Assembly: GCA_033220425.1 (NCBI GenBank)
Contig: CM065647.1
Coordinates: 4,712,001-4,776,000, forward strand
DNA: 64,000 bases
Direction of reading: 5' to 3'
From: Lepraria neglecta
Lineage: Eukaryota; Ascomycota; Lecanoromycetes; Lecanorales; Stereocaulaceae
Positions 31,302 through 42,257 of the stretch are shown piece by piece. Both the position numbers and the translations under genes were made by a program. The notes under the pieces are model-generated. The model did no database searches, was not told the DNA's origin, and saw only the letters and a list, made by a program, of their open reading frames with translations. Numbering within the stretch: position 1 is the first letter of the stretch; each line of letters starts with the position of its first letter.

Positions 31302-33534
31302 ATGATGTCGAGCTCCAAGACAACAAGTCCGGCCGCCCGGAGTGAGATCACTCTCACGCCAGCTATTGATGGTATATCGGACTACCAGCAGTACCTGGAG
31401 AAGACGAGTCGAAAAGGTAGCTCTCTCCACACCAGGCCTCGTGGCGAGAGCTCCCTCGCAAACTCCCATGAAGCCACTGGAGACACGGAGACGCCGCGGC
31501 CCCGCTCCATGGCGACCTCCAATTCTCCTGTTGAGACCACAGAAATACAGCCTGAAGCTACTGCAACTTCAAGATTTGAGGAAATCAAGCCAGGTGCTAA
31601 ACGCAAGCAGCGTAAAAGACGTCCGCACAGAGTCGAGGCTGCTGAAGACCCACACGATTATCCGGGCCCTCTTGCCCTTGGTCTTCTCACGATTGGCATA
31701 TGTCTTTCGGTCTTCTTGGTTTCCTTAGACAGGACGATTGTTGCCACGGTAAGCAGACCTCATAAAGCTTTGCCTGCCAAACTTCTTGTACTGACATCAT
31801 CCTCAAGGCTATACCACGCATTACAGACGACTTCCATTCCTACAATGACGTCGGCTGGTACGGCAGCGCGTACCTTGTTGCAGCTGGTGCTTTGCAGCCA
31901 ATATACGGCCGAATATTCTCACTCTTCAACATAAAATGGTCGTTCCTCTGCGCATTGGGTATCTTCGAGCTTGGAAGTCTGATATGCGGTATTGCGCCAA
32001 ACTCGGTAGCTCTCATCATTGGTAGAGCTATTGCAGGATGGGGAAGCGCTGGCATTTTAACAGGCTCCTTTGTTGTGGTTTCACATGCTGTACCGCTTCA
32101 AAAAAGACCTGTGTATAGTGCGTCTGTGGGGGTGATGTTCGGTGTTGGAGCCATTGTCGGTCCTCTGCTGGGTGGTCTCTTCACCGAGTATGTGACATGG
32201 CGCTGGTGGTAAGTGATCAGCACAGACAGGCCAAGAGGAATATCTGACACAGGCACAGCTTCTACTTCAACCTCCCCGTTGGTGGCGCTACCGTGCTCAG
32301 TATGGTGTTCTTCTTCAAGCCGCACAAAGACGCCAAAGAGAGCGACAAGCGATTCCTAGAGAAGATACTAGGCCTCGACCTCATCGGCAACTTCATCCTA
32401 ATCGTAGCAGCCGTCATGCTATTCCTAGCCCTACAATTCAACGAAGAAAACTGGCCGTGGAAAAGCGCCCGAGTAATCGGTCTCCTCGTCGGCTCAGGCG
32501 TCACCGCCATAATCTTCATCCTCTGGCAGAGGCATGAAGGCGACAAAGCTCTGCTCCCACCAAGCATCATCCTCCAACGCAGCGTAGCCGTCAGCTGCCT
32601 GGCCGCCTTCTTCATCTACGGTACCGTCCTCATTCACGCCTACTACCTCCCCATTTGGTTCCAAGCCATCAAAGGCGACAATGCAGTCCAATCCGGCGTT
32701 GACCTGATAGCCTACATGATCGCCAACGCCATCTTCTCCGTCATCGCCGGCATCCTCGTCAGCAAAGTCGGCTATTTCGCTCCACCAGCAATCATCGGCT
32801 CAGCCATCGGCACTGTGGGCTGCGGTCTCCTCTCCACCCTCCAAGTCAACAGTAGTGCAGCCCACTGGGTAGGCTACCAAGTCCTCACGTCCGCAGGCCT
32901 CGGCATGGCTGTACAACAGGGCGTCATAGCCGTACAAACAGTGCTCAAGCTCGACCAAATCCCCATCGGCATCGCCGCAATCGTCAGCATGCAATCCCTC
33001 GGTGGCGCCATCTTCGTCTCCGTCGGAAACAACATCCTACAAAACGTGCTCGACCAAGCCTCAGCAGCAAACGAACTGCCAGGCGTAGACGTCAAGGCCG
33101 TCATCGCAGCTGGAGCAACCCAATTCCGGAACATTGTCCCCGCTGCCTCTCTCCCTGCTCTACTAGTCGTCTACAACAACGCACTTCAAAAAGTTTTCAT
33201 TGCCGCAATCCCATTGTCCGGACTCTCCTGTCTCGTCGCCCTCGGCTTGGAGTGGAAGAGCGTCAAAGACAAGCAACCAACGATCGAGGCGGCCACCGGG
33301 TCCGCCCTCGGACCTGCTACGGAGTTTAGCGTATCGAGGAGGAGGAGCGAGGACAGTGCTGAGAGTGCTGAGAGTACTGAGAGTAGGGAGAAGAGCAGCT
33401 TTGAGACTGCGAGGACTTCGCTGCAGTTTGAGACGGCTGAGAGGGCTGATTCTGTTGTACATGAGGAGCCTGAGGAAAAGTGGGTGTCTAATCGGAAAAG
33501 TCAGATCTCCATTCCTGGGTCTTGGAAGGAATGA
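31302..33534 (+). CDS. MFS drug/toxin exporter (DHA2-like)
   Basis: Plasma-membrane proton antiporter. Exons 31302-31748, 31808-32208 and 32259-33534 give 707 aa. A long hydrophilic N terminus (about 125 residues, Ser/Thr-rich, then KRKQRKRR) precedes the first helix. Motif C-like and family signatures are visible: FLVSLDRTIVATAIPRI, DVGWYGSAYLV, LQPIYGRIF, VGVMFGVGAIVGPLLGG and TWRWCFYFNLP. The second intron uses the distal of two AGs (32258) to give WRWCFYF. The acidic/Ser C-terminal tail has SAESAESTES repeats. Likely 14 TM helices. The substrate is not predictable. No defect is seen. Confidence 0.93.
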
Positions 33535-33927
33535 TTGGGTCTGTGTGTTGTGTGTGTCCTTTGTGTGCGTTTGAGCTTGGAAGCTGAATGAATGACGCAA
33601 CGAATGATTTGTGGCGATAGGGTATGATAGATCTGATATATATTGTTTAATCTCTAAGTACTCGGTTAGTTACCTGAATTGAATGCTTTCTGAACAAAGG
33701 AAAAAGTAGCTCAAATGGTATACATGTCAGACTTTGGTCCATTGAAATTGAATTTTCAATCAGTGAAGGAAAGCAAAGAAAGTAGTTCAGATGGGAGACT
33801 AGAATTTAACAATATGGTAAAAATAAATTGTTCTCATGAAATCTAGAAAAGCAGTACCAAGGCCCAGGAGCCTTCTCTGAAGCCAACATGCGCCCCCGCT
33901 ATAGACTCCCAAGGACGAGCTACTTCA
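33535..33927. other. Convergent intergenic region
   Basis: About 390 bp, A/T-rich, between convergent genes. I considered 33715-33775 as a tRNA because of a D-arm-like string, but no stems form. Confidence 0.5.
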
Positions 33928-35700
33928 TTATTTTGCCGCCTCATGAAGCCTAACCTGCACCCCACTCCCACTCCTGTTCTCAATAGCATGACACAGCCTA
34001 ATCGGTCCCGGCTCCTCCATATTCTCAATGCGATCAAACCTCTGACAAAACCTCACAATAACATAACTCGTCTCCGTATGCGAGAATTGCTCTAAAACAC
34101 ACCAGCCTCACATTAGTCACCCCTTATCCATAATTGCAGTCAAAAGAACCTGAAGAAAGAAACTTCGGTACCAAATATGCATAGATTTCGCGAAGGGTGT
34201 CCGCATTCAACTGTCGTTGGTGGGCGGACGAAAAAGGAAAGAAAAGAATTAGAAATGTTATAGGTAGGGCGGGAACTTACGGCCTAAACACGACCTGGGC
34301 CCTGCCCCAAACGGAATAAATTCGAACCCCACTTTCCTCCCCTCCCACCTCTCCGGGACGAAATCTTCAACATCATCGCCCCAAATGTCAGCACGATGTT
34401 GCATAGCATATGTAGCAATCAGCACTTGTCTGCCCTTAGGGATGAAAATGGGCTGAGAGCCATCAGGGCCGCCGCCGCGGGGTAGAGTGGTGTCGCGGAC
34501 CGCGACTCGCTCGTTTAAAGGAATGACGGCCGCGACGCGGAAGACTTCGTTGATGACGTGGGTGATATAGGTGCAGGCTTTGAGCTGGGCGAATGTGATT
34601 TCGGATGTTGTTGAGGGGCCGAGTTGTTCGAGGATGAGAGTGCGGAGTTTATTGAAGACCCGCTCGTTGCGAGCGAGGAAGTAGAACACCCAGCCCAGCA
34701 AAGCGCCAACTGTGTCTCGGCCTGCGAATAGGAGGGAGAGACTCTCGTTACGCAGTTCGAGGGGGTTTTGGGTCTCCTTCGCGAGCTCATTGAGGAGAAT
34801 GAACTTCTTCTTGCCGTCTGCTAATACGGGATCTTTTGCTTTTTCTCCGCCTTGCAGACGACACTGGACGAACCAGTCGACGAGCTTGTGGATCTCACGA
34901 CAGCGATGATCGAAATCTTTGGAGGAGATCAACCAATACCACTTGTAGAATGCACCTCTTTCTTCGATCCAGCGCTTTCCTTGGTCGAAATTGACGCCAA
35001 GCTCGAGAAGATTGGGCTCGTCCATGCCTCTAACCGTTGGGAGAGCTGCTCGGGCGTCGGGATTCTGAGCGTGGACAGAGTAGCCGTAAAGGAATTCTGT
35101 GACGGTATCTAGAGCGAAGTTGTAGAATAGAGGCTGAAGTTGCATGGTTTCGGTCCAGCCATCAGGTCCTGGTATGATCTTATTGGAGAGGTCTCTTGTG
35201 TGTCTTTCCGCAAGGTCTAGATCTGAAATTTGCTGCGTGGTGAATTGTGGCCGCACCAAAGCTCGTGAATGTTTCCACGCGTCTCCCTGAGAAGTGAAGA
35301 TTCCAACGCCTAGCAGGGGCTTCCAGCTCTGAGTTCTGTGAACACCGATGTCGAAGTCGTTTGACTGCGAGGAGAAGCAGGCTCTGGCGTTCTCGGGATC
35401 ACGAGTTACATTCAGGTCGTAGTCTAGTACGCGGACTTGGACAGTATGAACGTTCTTTCCCATGGCGTCCATTTTCTCAACCACATATTTCGGACCGCGT
35501 TCAGCACGAGTAGCTCTAATGCTTTCTCTGAATTGGGTGATGCCGAGTAGGTCCTTTTTGGGTAGGATTGGGCAAGGCCCACATCCTCGATGAGTAGCTT
35601 CTGCATTCTGTCGTCTCTTCTCACGTAAGGAAGAGAAGACTTTGTATGAGATGAGGGCGATGACGCCGAGCAGGAAACTCCAAGGTGAGAAGAGACGCAT
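33928..35700 (-). CDS. CYP52-like cytochrome P450
   Basis: Haem monooxygenase resembling CYP52 alkane/fatty-acid omega-hydroxylases and fungal CYP539-type enzymes. Exons 34281-35700 and 33928-34091 give 527 aa. It has an N-terminal anchor (SFLLGVIALISYKVF), TRDPENARACFSSQSNDFDIG, the I-helix LLFAGRDTVGALLGW, INEVFRVAAVIPLNER (ExxR), and the haem loop FIPFGAGPRSCLGQQF, whose Cys-to-Gln junction is made by the splice. The last exon encodes HTETSYVIVRFCQRF and ends VRLHEAAK. The intron is 189 nt, over twice any other confidently placed intron here except the 127-nt one in the 6.5-kb gene, and hides a possible cassette exon. Confidence 0.9.
34150..34210 (-). other. Candidate 61-nt poison exon inside the CYP52-like intron
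   Basis: The 189-nt intron can be read as a 70-nt intron (34211-34280, GTAAGT...ACAG), a 61-nt exon (34150-34210) and a 58-nt intron (34092-34149, GTTCTT...TTTTAG). Inclusion shifts frame and reaches TGA within the last exon. Splice signals are plausible, but only RNA evidence could show use. Confidence 0.3.
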
Positions 35701-37005
35701 GTTGGATGTTGAACTTCACCCGTGCCGTAGGAGTAATGGACAAGGGAGATAGTAAAACCAGGCAAGAGGGTTAGATTGCGTGGGAGTTGCTTGAGGCTCG
35801 CAAAGCTCAGGCAGAGTTACCCACGGTCAAGTCAAGGCCCCCTCCACACGAAAAGCCATTGACATACTTGGTCTTGGTATTGAAACATAGATCAGCCAGA
35901 GCGATCAGACCCTCGTACAAGCTCGGATACCGAAGGCTGCAAGCTTCCACTTACTCGAGTCATGAGGTTCCACTGCCTGCCTTGGAAGCCAATGTTTTGT
36001 TTGCGGACCTTCTCCATTTCGATCGGCATTATTGATTCCGCAATTAGTCCCGTATCTCCCGATGCGCAACGTGCTCATGCTGGCAAAGCACGTGTAATGC
36101 AATGTAATGCAATGTAATGCAACTGTGCAGGGTTTGGTAAGCTTTCCAGTAACTCTGTAGCTCGTATTATCTTAGCGTAAGTGTGGTTAGAGTTTGATGA
36201 GACATGTTGGCGTCCGAAATATGCAGGTTTCGGGTGCATTAGCGACGCTCTCGATACCCCTGCGACGATCATGCGACCGATCGACGCGCTGCCGAGGTGC
36301 GGGTAGGAACAGAACTAGGGACGAAGCTAGGCCTACCGCTTTTTGTGAAATATCGATACTTTGCCCTTATGCACATGGAAGATTAGCGAAACCAGCCCTT
36401 CGATGAAAATGGTTCCTTCTTGGGCAATGATCCGACTGAACGTCATCTCGCATCCCACATTAAGCCACCGTGGTGGGGTCCCCTTCAAGCGAGCCCCCAA
36501 CCGCCATCTGGATCAAACTTTGTCACCCGCTCTAATCACGAATAATGATTTGCAAAACAAGTTCGAGTTAGCCTTGAAAGCCCTCGCTTCTTTTCTGAGA
36601 CGTACAACCCGTCAGTTTGTTCTGGACTATGAGAAATTTATTCATTGGCCCTATTCCGGGCAAGATCGTCAGTAATGCTCCGATTGATCATCCCACGTTG
36701 ATACCCATACCCACAAGCCACGAGCGCCAAGCGAGGGTGTGGGGAGCCCGAGAAGAGCCACCCATCACATTCTCAGCACTCGTGGCGGTTCGATGTGACT
36801 CCTGGGGGTCCAAGACGAGAAAATTCCTTGGTACGGGATTCATTTCGTTGCCGATACTGCAATTAGTGAGGTTGTTTGCGAATATGCTAACGAAGGCTCT
36901 GTTGAATATAATGGTGGTGTGCTTCAGCATTTCACATTCAGTTGAAAAATCCCCATTGAGCAATAATTCGAGTGTTTTTCTTCACTAGACGCCATCACCG
37001 TCAAG
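35701..37005. other. Divergent intergenic region
   Basis: 1.3 kb between the CYP52-like gene and Rds1, which diverge. Small ORFs lack coding features. It contains one short tandem repeat, listed separately. Confidence 0.5.
36093..36122. repeat. 10-bp tandem repeat
   Basis: Three copies of GTAATGCAAT (last base differs in the third). Confidence 0.85.
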
Positions 37006-38091
37006 ATGCATTCTTCCTCAGCATGTCCTTTCGCTGCAGCGCTCCTGCTGGCTAAACCCTTGTACGCCGTACCAACTCCCCAAGGCTCCAGTCAGGCACT
37101 CGCCAATCCCGATTTCGGTCCTATCGTTAGCGAGTCGCCCTATTATAGCGACTACAACGGCACAACACCTCCGTTCCCCGGGAATTATACACAACCAGTC
37201 TTCCCTACCGCAAAAGGGCCTCCCGGCCCCGACGACCTCCTCTTTCAGAACCTGGCCGGCGCAGAGTGGGCAATATACAACTTCTATCAGTTTGGCGTGG
37301 ACACTTTCAACGAGTCGGCGTTTGTGGAGGCTGGGTATCCCAATACGACATATCAAAGGATCATAGAGATCCGCGACAACGAAGCAGGTCATGCTCGCCT
37401 CTTCGAAGAGTCCATTTCCAACACCTCGACCAAGCCGGCGCAATGCAAATACAAGTTTGGCATCACTACCCCTGTGGCTTTTCTTGCTGCACATACCATC
37501 GTCGAGATCTCAAGCATGGCCTTCCTCACAGGTCTCATCCTCCAAGCAAAACTAGACTCGTCTAAGGCCGCTCTGGTGGCGGTTGCCGAGACTGAGTCGC
37601 GTCATGAGGCCTGGGGTTTGATTGATATCTGGCAACAGTCTCCATTCGGCGGGCCTGTCGACACAGCATTCCCCTACGCGAACGAGATCCTGGACACCAC
37701 GAAGGTTTTCATCATACCCGGCTCTTGTCCCGCCGGCAACCCAACCTACCCAGTGCCAAGCCAGACTCTGCCTTCGCTGAGCTACGCCCAAAACTCGACG
37801 ACGCTGCTCCCTGGATCCCCAATCACATTCGCATTCTCGAATCCAGCCAACCAGCCCAAATTCGAGGACGGCAAAACATACTATGCAGTCTACTTCCACG
37901 GCCTGCTCAACATCACCGAGCCATTTGACACCAAAACCTATGCGTCGAAGGTGCCACCAGAGTTCGAAGCCAAGGGTCTGTTCCTGGCTGTGATCGCAGA
38001 CGCACCTGGTGCGCCAACAATCGATAGCGTGGTGGCGGGACCATTGGTCATCGTCGAGCAGCCTGTTGAGATCAACAGCGGGATTTTGTAA
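37006..38091 (+). CDS. rds1: Rds1-like secreted ferritin-like-fold protein
   Basis: Homologue of the stress-responsive Rds1 family, described in fission yeast as induced by nutrient and temperature stress; the molecular role is unknown. One exon, 361 aa. A signal peptide of about 21 residues (AAALLLAKPLYA) is followed by a Pro/Gly region with several N-glycosylation sites (NGT, NYT, NTT, NST). The ferritin-like core reads LLFQNLAGAEWAIYNFYQFG and IIEIRDNEAGHARLFEESI, then LVAVAETESRHEAWGL. Glu and His residues in ExxxH arrangements (DNEAGH, ESRHE) are consistent with a degenerate di-metal site; that is inference. A beta-rich C-terminal region follows. Intact. Confidence 0.88.
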   Translation: MHSSSACPFAAALLLAKPLYAVPTPQGSSQALANPDFGPIVSESPYYSDYNGTTPPFPGNYTQPVFPTAKGPPGPDDLLFQNLAGAEWAIYNFYQFGVDTFNESAFVEAGYPNTTYQRIIEIRDNEAGHARLFEESISNTSTKPAQCKYKFGITTPVAFLAAHTIVEISSMAFLTGLILQAKLDSSKAALVAVAETESRHEAWGLIDIWQQSPFGGPVDTAFPYANEILDTTKVFIIPGSCPAGNPTYPVPSQTLPSLSYAQNSTTLLPGSPITFAFSNPANQPKFEDGKTYYAVYFHGLLNITEPFDTKTYASKVPPEFEAKGLFLAVIADAPGAPTIDSVVAGPLVIVEQPVEINSGIL

Positions 38092-40492
38092 GCGTTGGCA
38101 TGAGCTACTCCAAGTTATGATTATAACTGTACACGTTCTTTTACTGCTCGCGATCGAGTCTTAGTGTCTCTACATAAGAGGGCTTACCATGCCTGTTCGA
38201 GAGCATTGAGACGAAATACAAAAGTCTGCAATAATATCCACAGAATTGTTCAACAAGGGATGTGACGTGACACTAGGATCTGTGCTGTGTTTGGCCTCTT
38301 CGATATGGCTTTCTCTTGATGCAGGCTGCCAATTAGCATGTGACAATATCCTTGAACATGTCATTGCCACTGCTCGAACCTCATTTACGCTGCCAACCTT
38401 TACTTGCGATTCCTTGCTTGCGGGTATTTGCTTGCGTTGCATATAAGTTGCAGGGGCGCTTCCACGCCCGGAAAAAGAGCAGGATGATGTTGTACATTAT
38501 CAAGCTCGATGGAAGCCACGTGGTGTAATTGAATGCTGTCGAAGCGGAGGTGCTCGGTTTGGTGGGAGATTTGTCCCGAAATCTCATAGGGCTGAGCCAA
38601 GACCACCATCATACACTCGGAGATCGATATGCACCTTCCCTACACCTTTACCTTGCATTTGAGAGCAGCTTGCTACTGTCGACGCTTGCAGCTTGAATTA
38701 TAAATTACAAATTCCAAGTACAGGGGGCCGGATTAAAAATCTCTGTGGGCTCCCATAGACTTTGAATTGTGAGTTGACACGTTTCAGTCCCTATGGCAGT
38801 CCCCATCCACCCTGATATTTTGGTCAGATTTGGAACGTCTCAAGGCTTTGTTTCCGCCCTTGAAGGGTATTCGGCCCGCGTTCTATGACAGTTCTTTGCT
38901 TATGTGGTAAAAATAATGTCGCACTTGAGGAGGATTGAGCGTATACTCGACGATTCTGCGCTTAAGTCATAATAGCGTTACCACCTTCGAAGTATATCGA
39001 ATTTGAAACTTTACTCGATTGGGGGCTCTGAAAACGGCTAAAAGATCTAACTCCTTGCTTGCTAAACCCCTAGGATAGAGCTCCATTTGAGGAATTTGAG
39101 CATGAAGTCCAGTAAGAAGTTAAGTCCACGAGCGCGAAACGGCTCGGAAAGGGACTGCCACGAGGACTGCCCCGAACCAGCGCGGCGGATGTGAGCTCGC
39201 TGAAGCGATCAATTGACTGAATATCTACTTATCTGGAAACATCAAATTACTATGCGAGGGCACCAGGATCTACTGTTTTGATGCGCAATACTGGACATTG
39301 AAATCAGTCAGTGTCGAGAGCGTTAGTCGACGCAAATCTCTTCTGAGCACGCAGTTTCCCACCAGCGACGATTTCCATCTGCCTGACACTATTGCTAATC
39401 CATCTCCAATCAAACTGTAACTATTGCTCTTCTGTAGAAAGCCAAGAACTCTTGCGTCTTTCGTTTGCTGACTTTTCCGTTAGGTGAAGACCTTCCTACG
39501 TTTCCAATGAAGACTCCGGTACTCTTTCTGATGGCATTGGCTTGGCCCTCTTTCTTTCTTCTACATGTCCAGCGCCAAGGAGAGCTGTGTGAAGCAGATC
39601 AACATGGGCCCACAGAAGAAGAAAACTAAGCCCAGTCTCATTTCGTGAGACGCAACAGCCCATAATGCAGCAGGCCCACCACCCACTGTGCCAATGGCAG
39701 AACACATGCTTGTAATGCGGTAGTACAGCCGAGGGGAAGGTTTGAAATGAAGCAAGGTAGCAAAGACGAAGATTCAAAACCCAAACTTCGAGGCTTTGAT
39801 AACAAATATGCCAATGGAATACGTGTATGTACTATAGGTTGGATACAGTACCATTTGCAATATCATCAGTAGCATGAAAGAAGCATAGGGCACCCCTCGT
39901 GGACCAGACTGAGCTTGATTTTCTCTGGGTTCTTTCGGATAGCCACTGGAAATGACTATGATTCAACGATCTTGTAGCACAAATTGATCGCCGCAAGATG
40001 ACAAGACTTATAGAATGGCAGCAGCTTGCATCCACCCAGGCAATCACACCAAAGCAGATTACTACCAGAATCAACAGACCATCTCTGGGGATTACAATCC
40101 TCGAAGATGTCTGCTGCTTATTCGGAGAAATGGAGAGGAACAACCCCGTTGAGTTGATTTCGAGGATACCACTCGAAAGAGCCAGAAAGGACCGGCTTGG
40201 CCTGCTGGCCGTGAAAGGGACCTAGGGGTTGTTTCGATATCTTGAGGCATTTTCATGATCGCGCATTCCCTCTACCCCTAGCAAGGACTACCTACGGTTT
40301 GCAAGCCTGTCAGATTTAGTCAAAGCGTTTCGCTCCTCGAACCCTATTCTCCTCTTTCCTTTGCGGCACCGTCAACACCCAAATACCGTCTGATAGGATT
40401 CAGTTTAAGCTGCCAAAGTCAGTGCACGCCGAGGCTCGATAGCTGTTCTCGCCGTTGTAGCTGGTAGGATCTCCAATCTTTTGTGACTAGAG

Positions 40493-40519
40493 GTGCTTCT
40501 AGTGCTTCTAGTGCTTCTA
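40493..40519. repeat. 9-bp tandem repeat
   Basis: Three perfect copies of GTGCTTCTA. Confidence 0.9.
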
Positions 40520-40753
40520 GGCTTCCAGACCATCAAAAGCTATGGCGCAACCTAGCAGATCCTCGAGATCCCTGATGGCTTGCGCAATGCGACTTCAAAA
40601 CAGGATTTGTCCCCTGCTAAAAACATACGGTCTCTTGTTTGAAGCGGCCGTCTCACATGGCGGGGTTGGTTTGTTGGTGGGGTTATACAAGGCAGGCTTC
40701 GTGACGTCAAGCAAATAATGCCCCTCTAAGGCAACATCAATGTTTACTTTGCC

Positions 40754-40761
40754 TATAAATA
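40754..40761 (+). promoter_or_regulatory. TATA box of the LEA-like gene
   Basis: TATAAATA, 165 bp before the start codon at 40926. The match and spacing suit a regulated fungal promoter with a leader of roughly 100-130 nt. Confidence 0.5.
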
Positions 40762-40925
40762 TTGCTGTCCCGCTCGAATCAGAACTAAGAAATCGCAAAC
40801 GAGTTCCTGGAATCTACAAATAAATTTATACAAGCCAAATAAAAGTTTGTACCTAGGCCTGCTCCCCATATATTGGCAAAGCTAACGACTACCTACAGCA
40901 ACATCCAAACCCACCTAACAACACA

Positions 40926-41357
40926 ATGGCAGACGCACTAGGCGGTACATACACCTCCTCCAAACACTCCCATCCCCTACTAACCCTCCCTCAAAGGCGT
41001 ATTGGGCGGCGTGACAGACACAGCCGGGAAGACCGTCGGAGGTTCGTCACATCACCAATCCTCCCAATCCCCATACGCAAAGCTAATCTCTCCCATCCAG
41101 GAGTCACTAACACCGCCGGCAACGCTGGTATGCTCCACCGCCCTCCTCCCTTCCCATATTCGACATTACTGACACCACACGCAGTCGGAGGCGTTGGCGA
41201 AACCGCCGGCAACGCCACCAAAGGCGCCACAGACACCATCGGAAACACAGCCAAGGGAGCCGGTGGTGCTGTCCAGGATACCACGGGCGGTGTCTCTAAT
41301 ACCGTGACTGAGGCGACGGGGAATCAGCAAAGTGGGCAGAACCCGTTGGGCTTGTAG
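40926..41357 (+). CDS. Small Gly-rich LEA-like repeat protein
   Basis: 87-aa hydrophilic protein of a group common in ascomycetes and often linked to desiccation or stress; no fixed biochemical role is known. Exons 40926-40944, 40997-41041, 41101-41127 and 41185-41357. It begins MADALGG and reads VLGGVTDTAGKTVGG, VTNTAGNA, then VGGVGETAGNATKGATDTIG. The repeated unit is about 11 residues, GGV-[TG]-[DNE]-T-A-G-[KN]. All three introns are phase 1 and both internal exons (45 and 27 nt) are multiples of three, so each internal exon is symmetric. No signal peptide or TM. It ends QNPLGL. Confidence 0.8.
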   Translation: MADALGGTYTSSKHSHPLLTLPQRRIGRRDRHSREDRRRFVTSPILPIPIRKANLSHPGVTNTAGNAGMLHRPPPFPYSTLLTPHAVGGVGETAGNATKGATDTIGNTAKGAGGAVQDTTGGVSNTVTEATGNQQSGQNPLGL

Positions 41358-42257
41358 AAGCGTGTGAGAGATGGATGATGACAATGGTTGACTTGGCGAC
41401 GTCTTGCGTGCAGGACCTGTGTGGTATAGTGACGGTCTTGGAGATAGACATATTTAGATCTGGTAGTTGATCACTCTTTAGCATGCCAGAATTCTCGGTA
41501 TTGTTGGATGAGTTGCAGTTCTGAAGCACGAGATAACGTTACTAAGGTATTGTCTAACCTTTTGACCAAGTTCATGAGAGATCAAGCACTGAGTACAGTA
41601 ATATCAGGGATGAAACCCCAAGTGTTGCCGCACACGCTGCTCAACGGGCTTCCAATAAGGCACTTTTTCTTGGGTGTCGACCTATATAAGAGAACAGGTG
41701 AAGCTCAATATATGATCAGAAGCGCATTTTCTTCCAAGAGTGAACCCTTCGTATCGGTACAAATCAAGGCGTAATGAGAATCAAAGCCTGCGAAGTTTCG
41801 GATTTTTGGGGTGGGGGGAGACGAGATGAGATTCCTTGAGAACGGTAGCGATGTAGTGCAAAGCATAGCTCAACGGCATGCAACGGTCAACAATAACTTA
41901 TCCCGAATCCCATTCTTATGCCCCTCGCTGTTTGATGTCCGTCTAATGCTCCTTCATCTCTCGTGTAATTCCTTAGATCCAATACTGCCAACGCCAGACC
42001 AGCCTCAACGCTATGCTTCAAACTCTAGGTGCCAGTTTCCCAACAATGCGAACTCCATATGACAGTGTAGAGAACGTCATCCAGTGCTCGCATGGCTGCA
42101 TGAGAAAGATGGTCGTGCTGCTATTTGGCATCGGGACTAGATCCTCATAATCGGGCGCCGGATGGTATGTTGATGATCATCGAGACCTCCAACAGTCGAA
42201 CCATTCATACTCCACGTCTGAGCGACAAGCTCAGACATACTGTGCTATCCCCCTCAC
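41358..42257. other. Convergent intergenic region
   Basis: 900 bp between the LEA-like gene and the Atg15 stop. No gene or repeat is supported. Confidence 0.5.

Larger units (their letters stand above)
38092..40925. other. Long gene-poor stretch
   Basis: 2.8 kb without a gene I can support. All ORFs are below 105 codons and lack features. It contains a short 9-bp tandem repeat and, at its right end, the promoter of the small Gly-rich gene. No terminal repeats or transposase motif were seen. Confidence 0.5.

Noticed and set aside
33715-33775. tRNA-like D-arm string
   Set aside because: No acceptor, anticodon or T stems pair; no B-box match.
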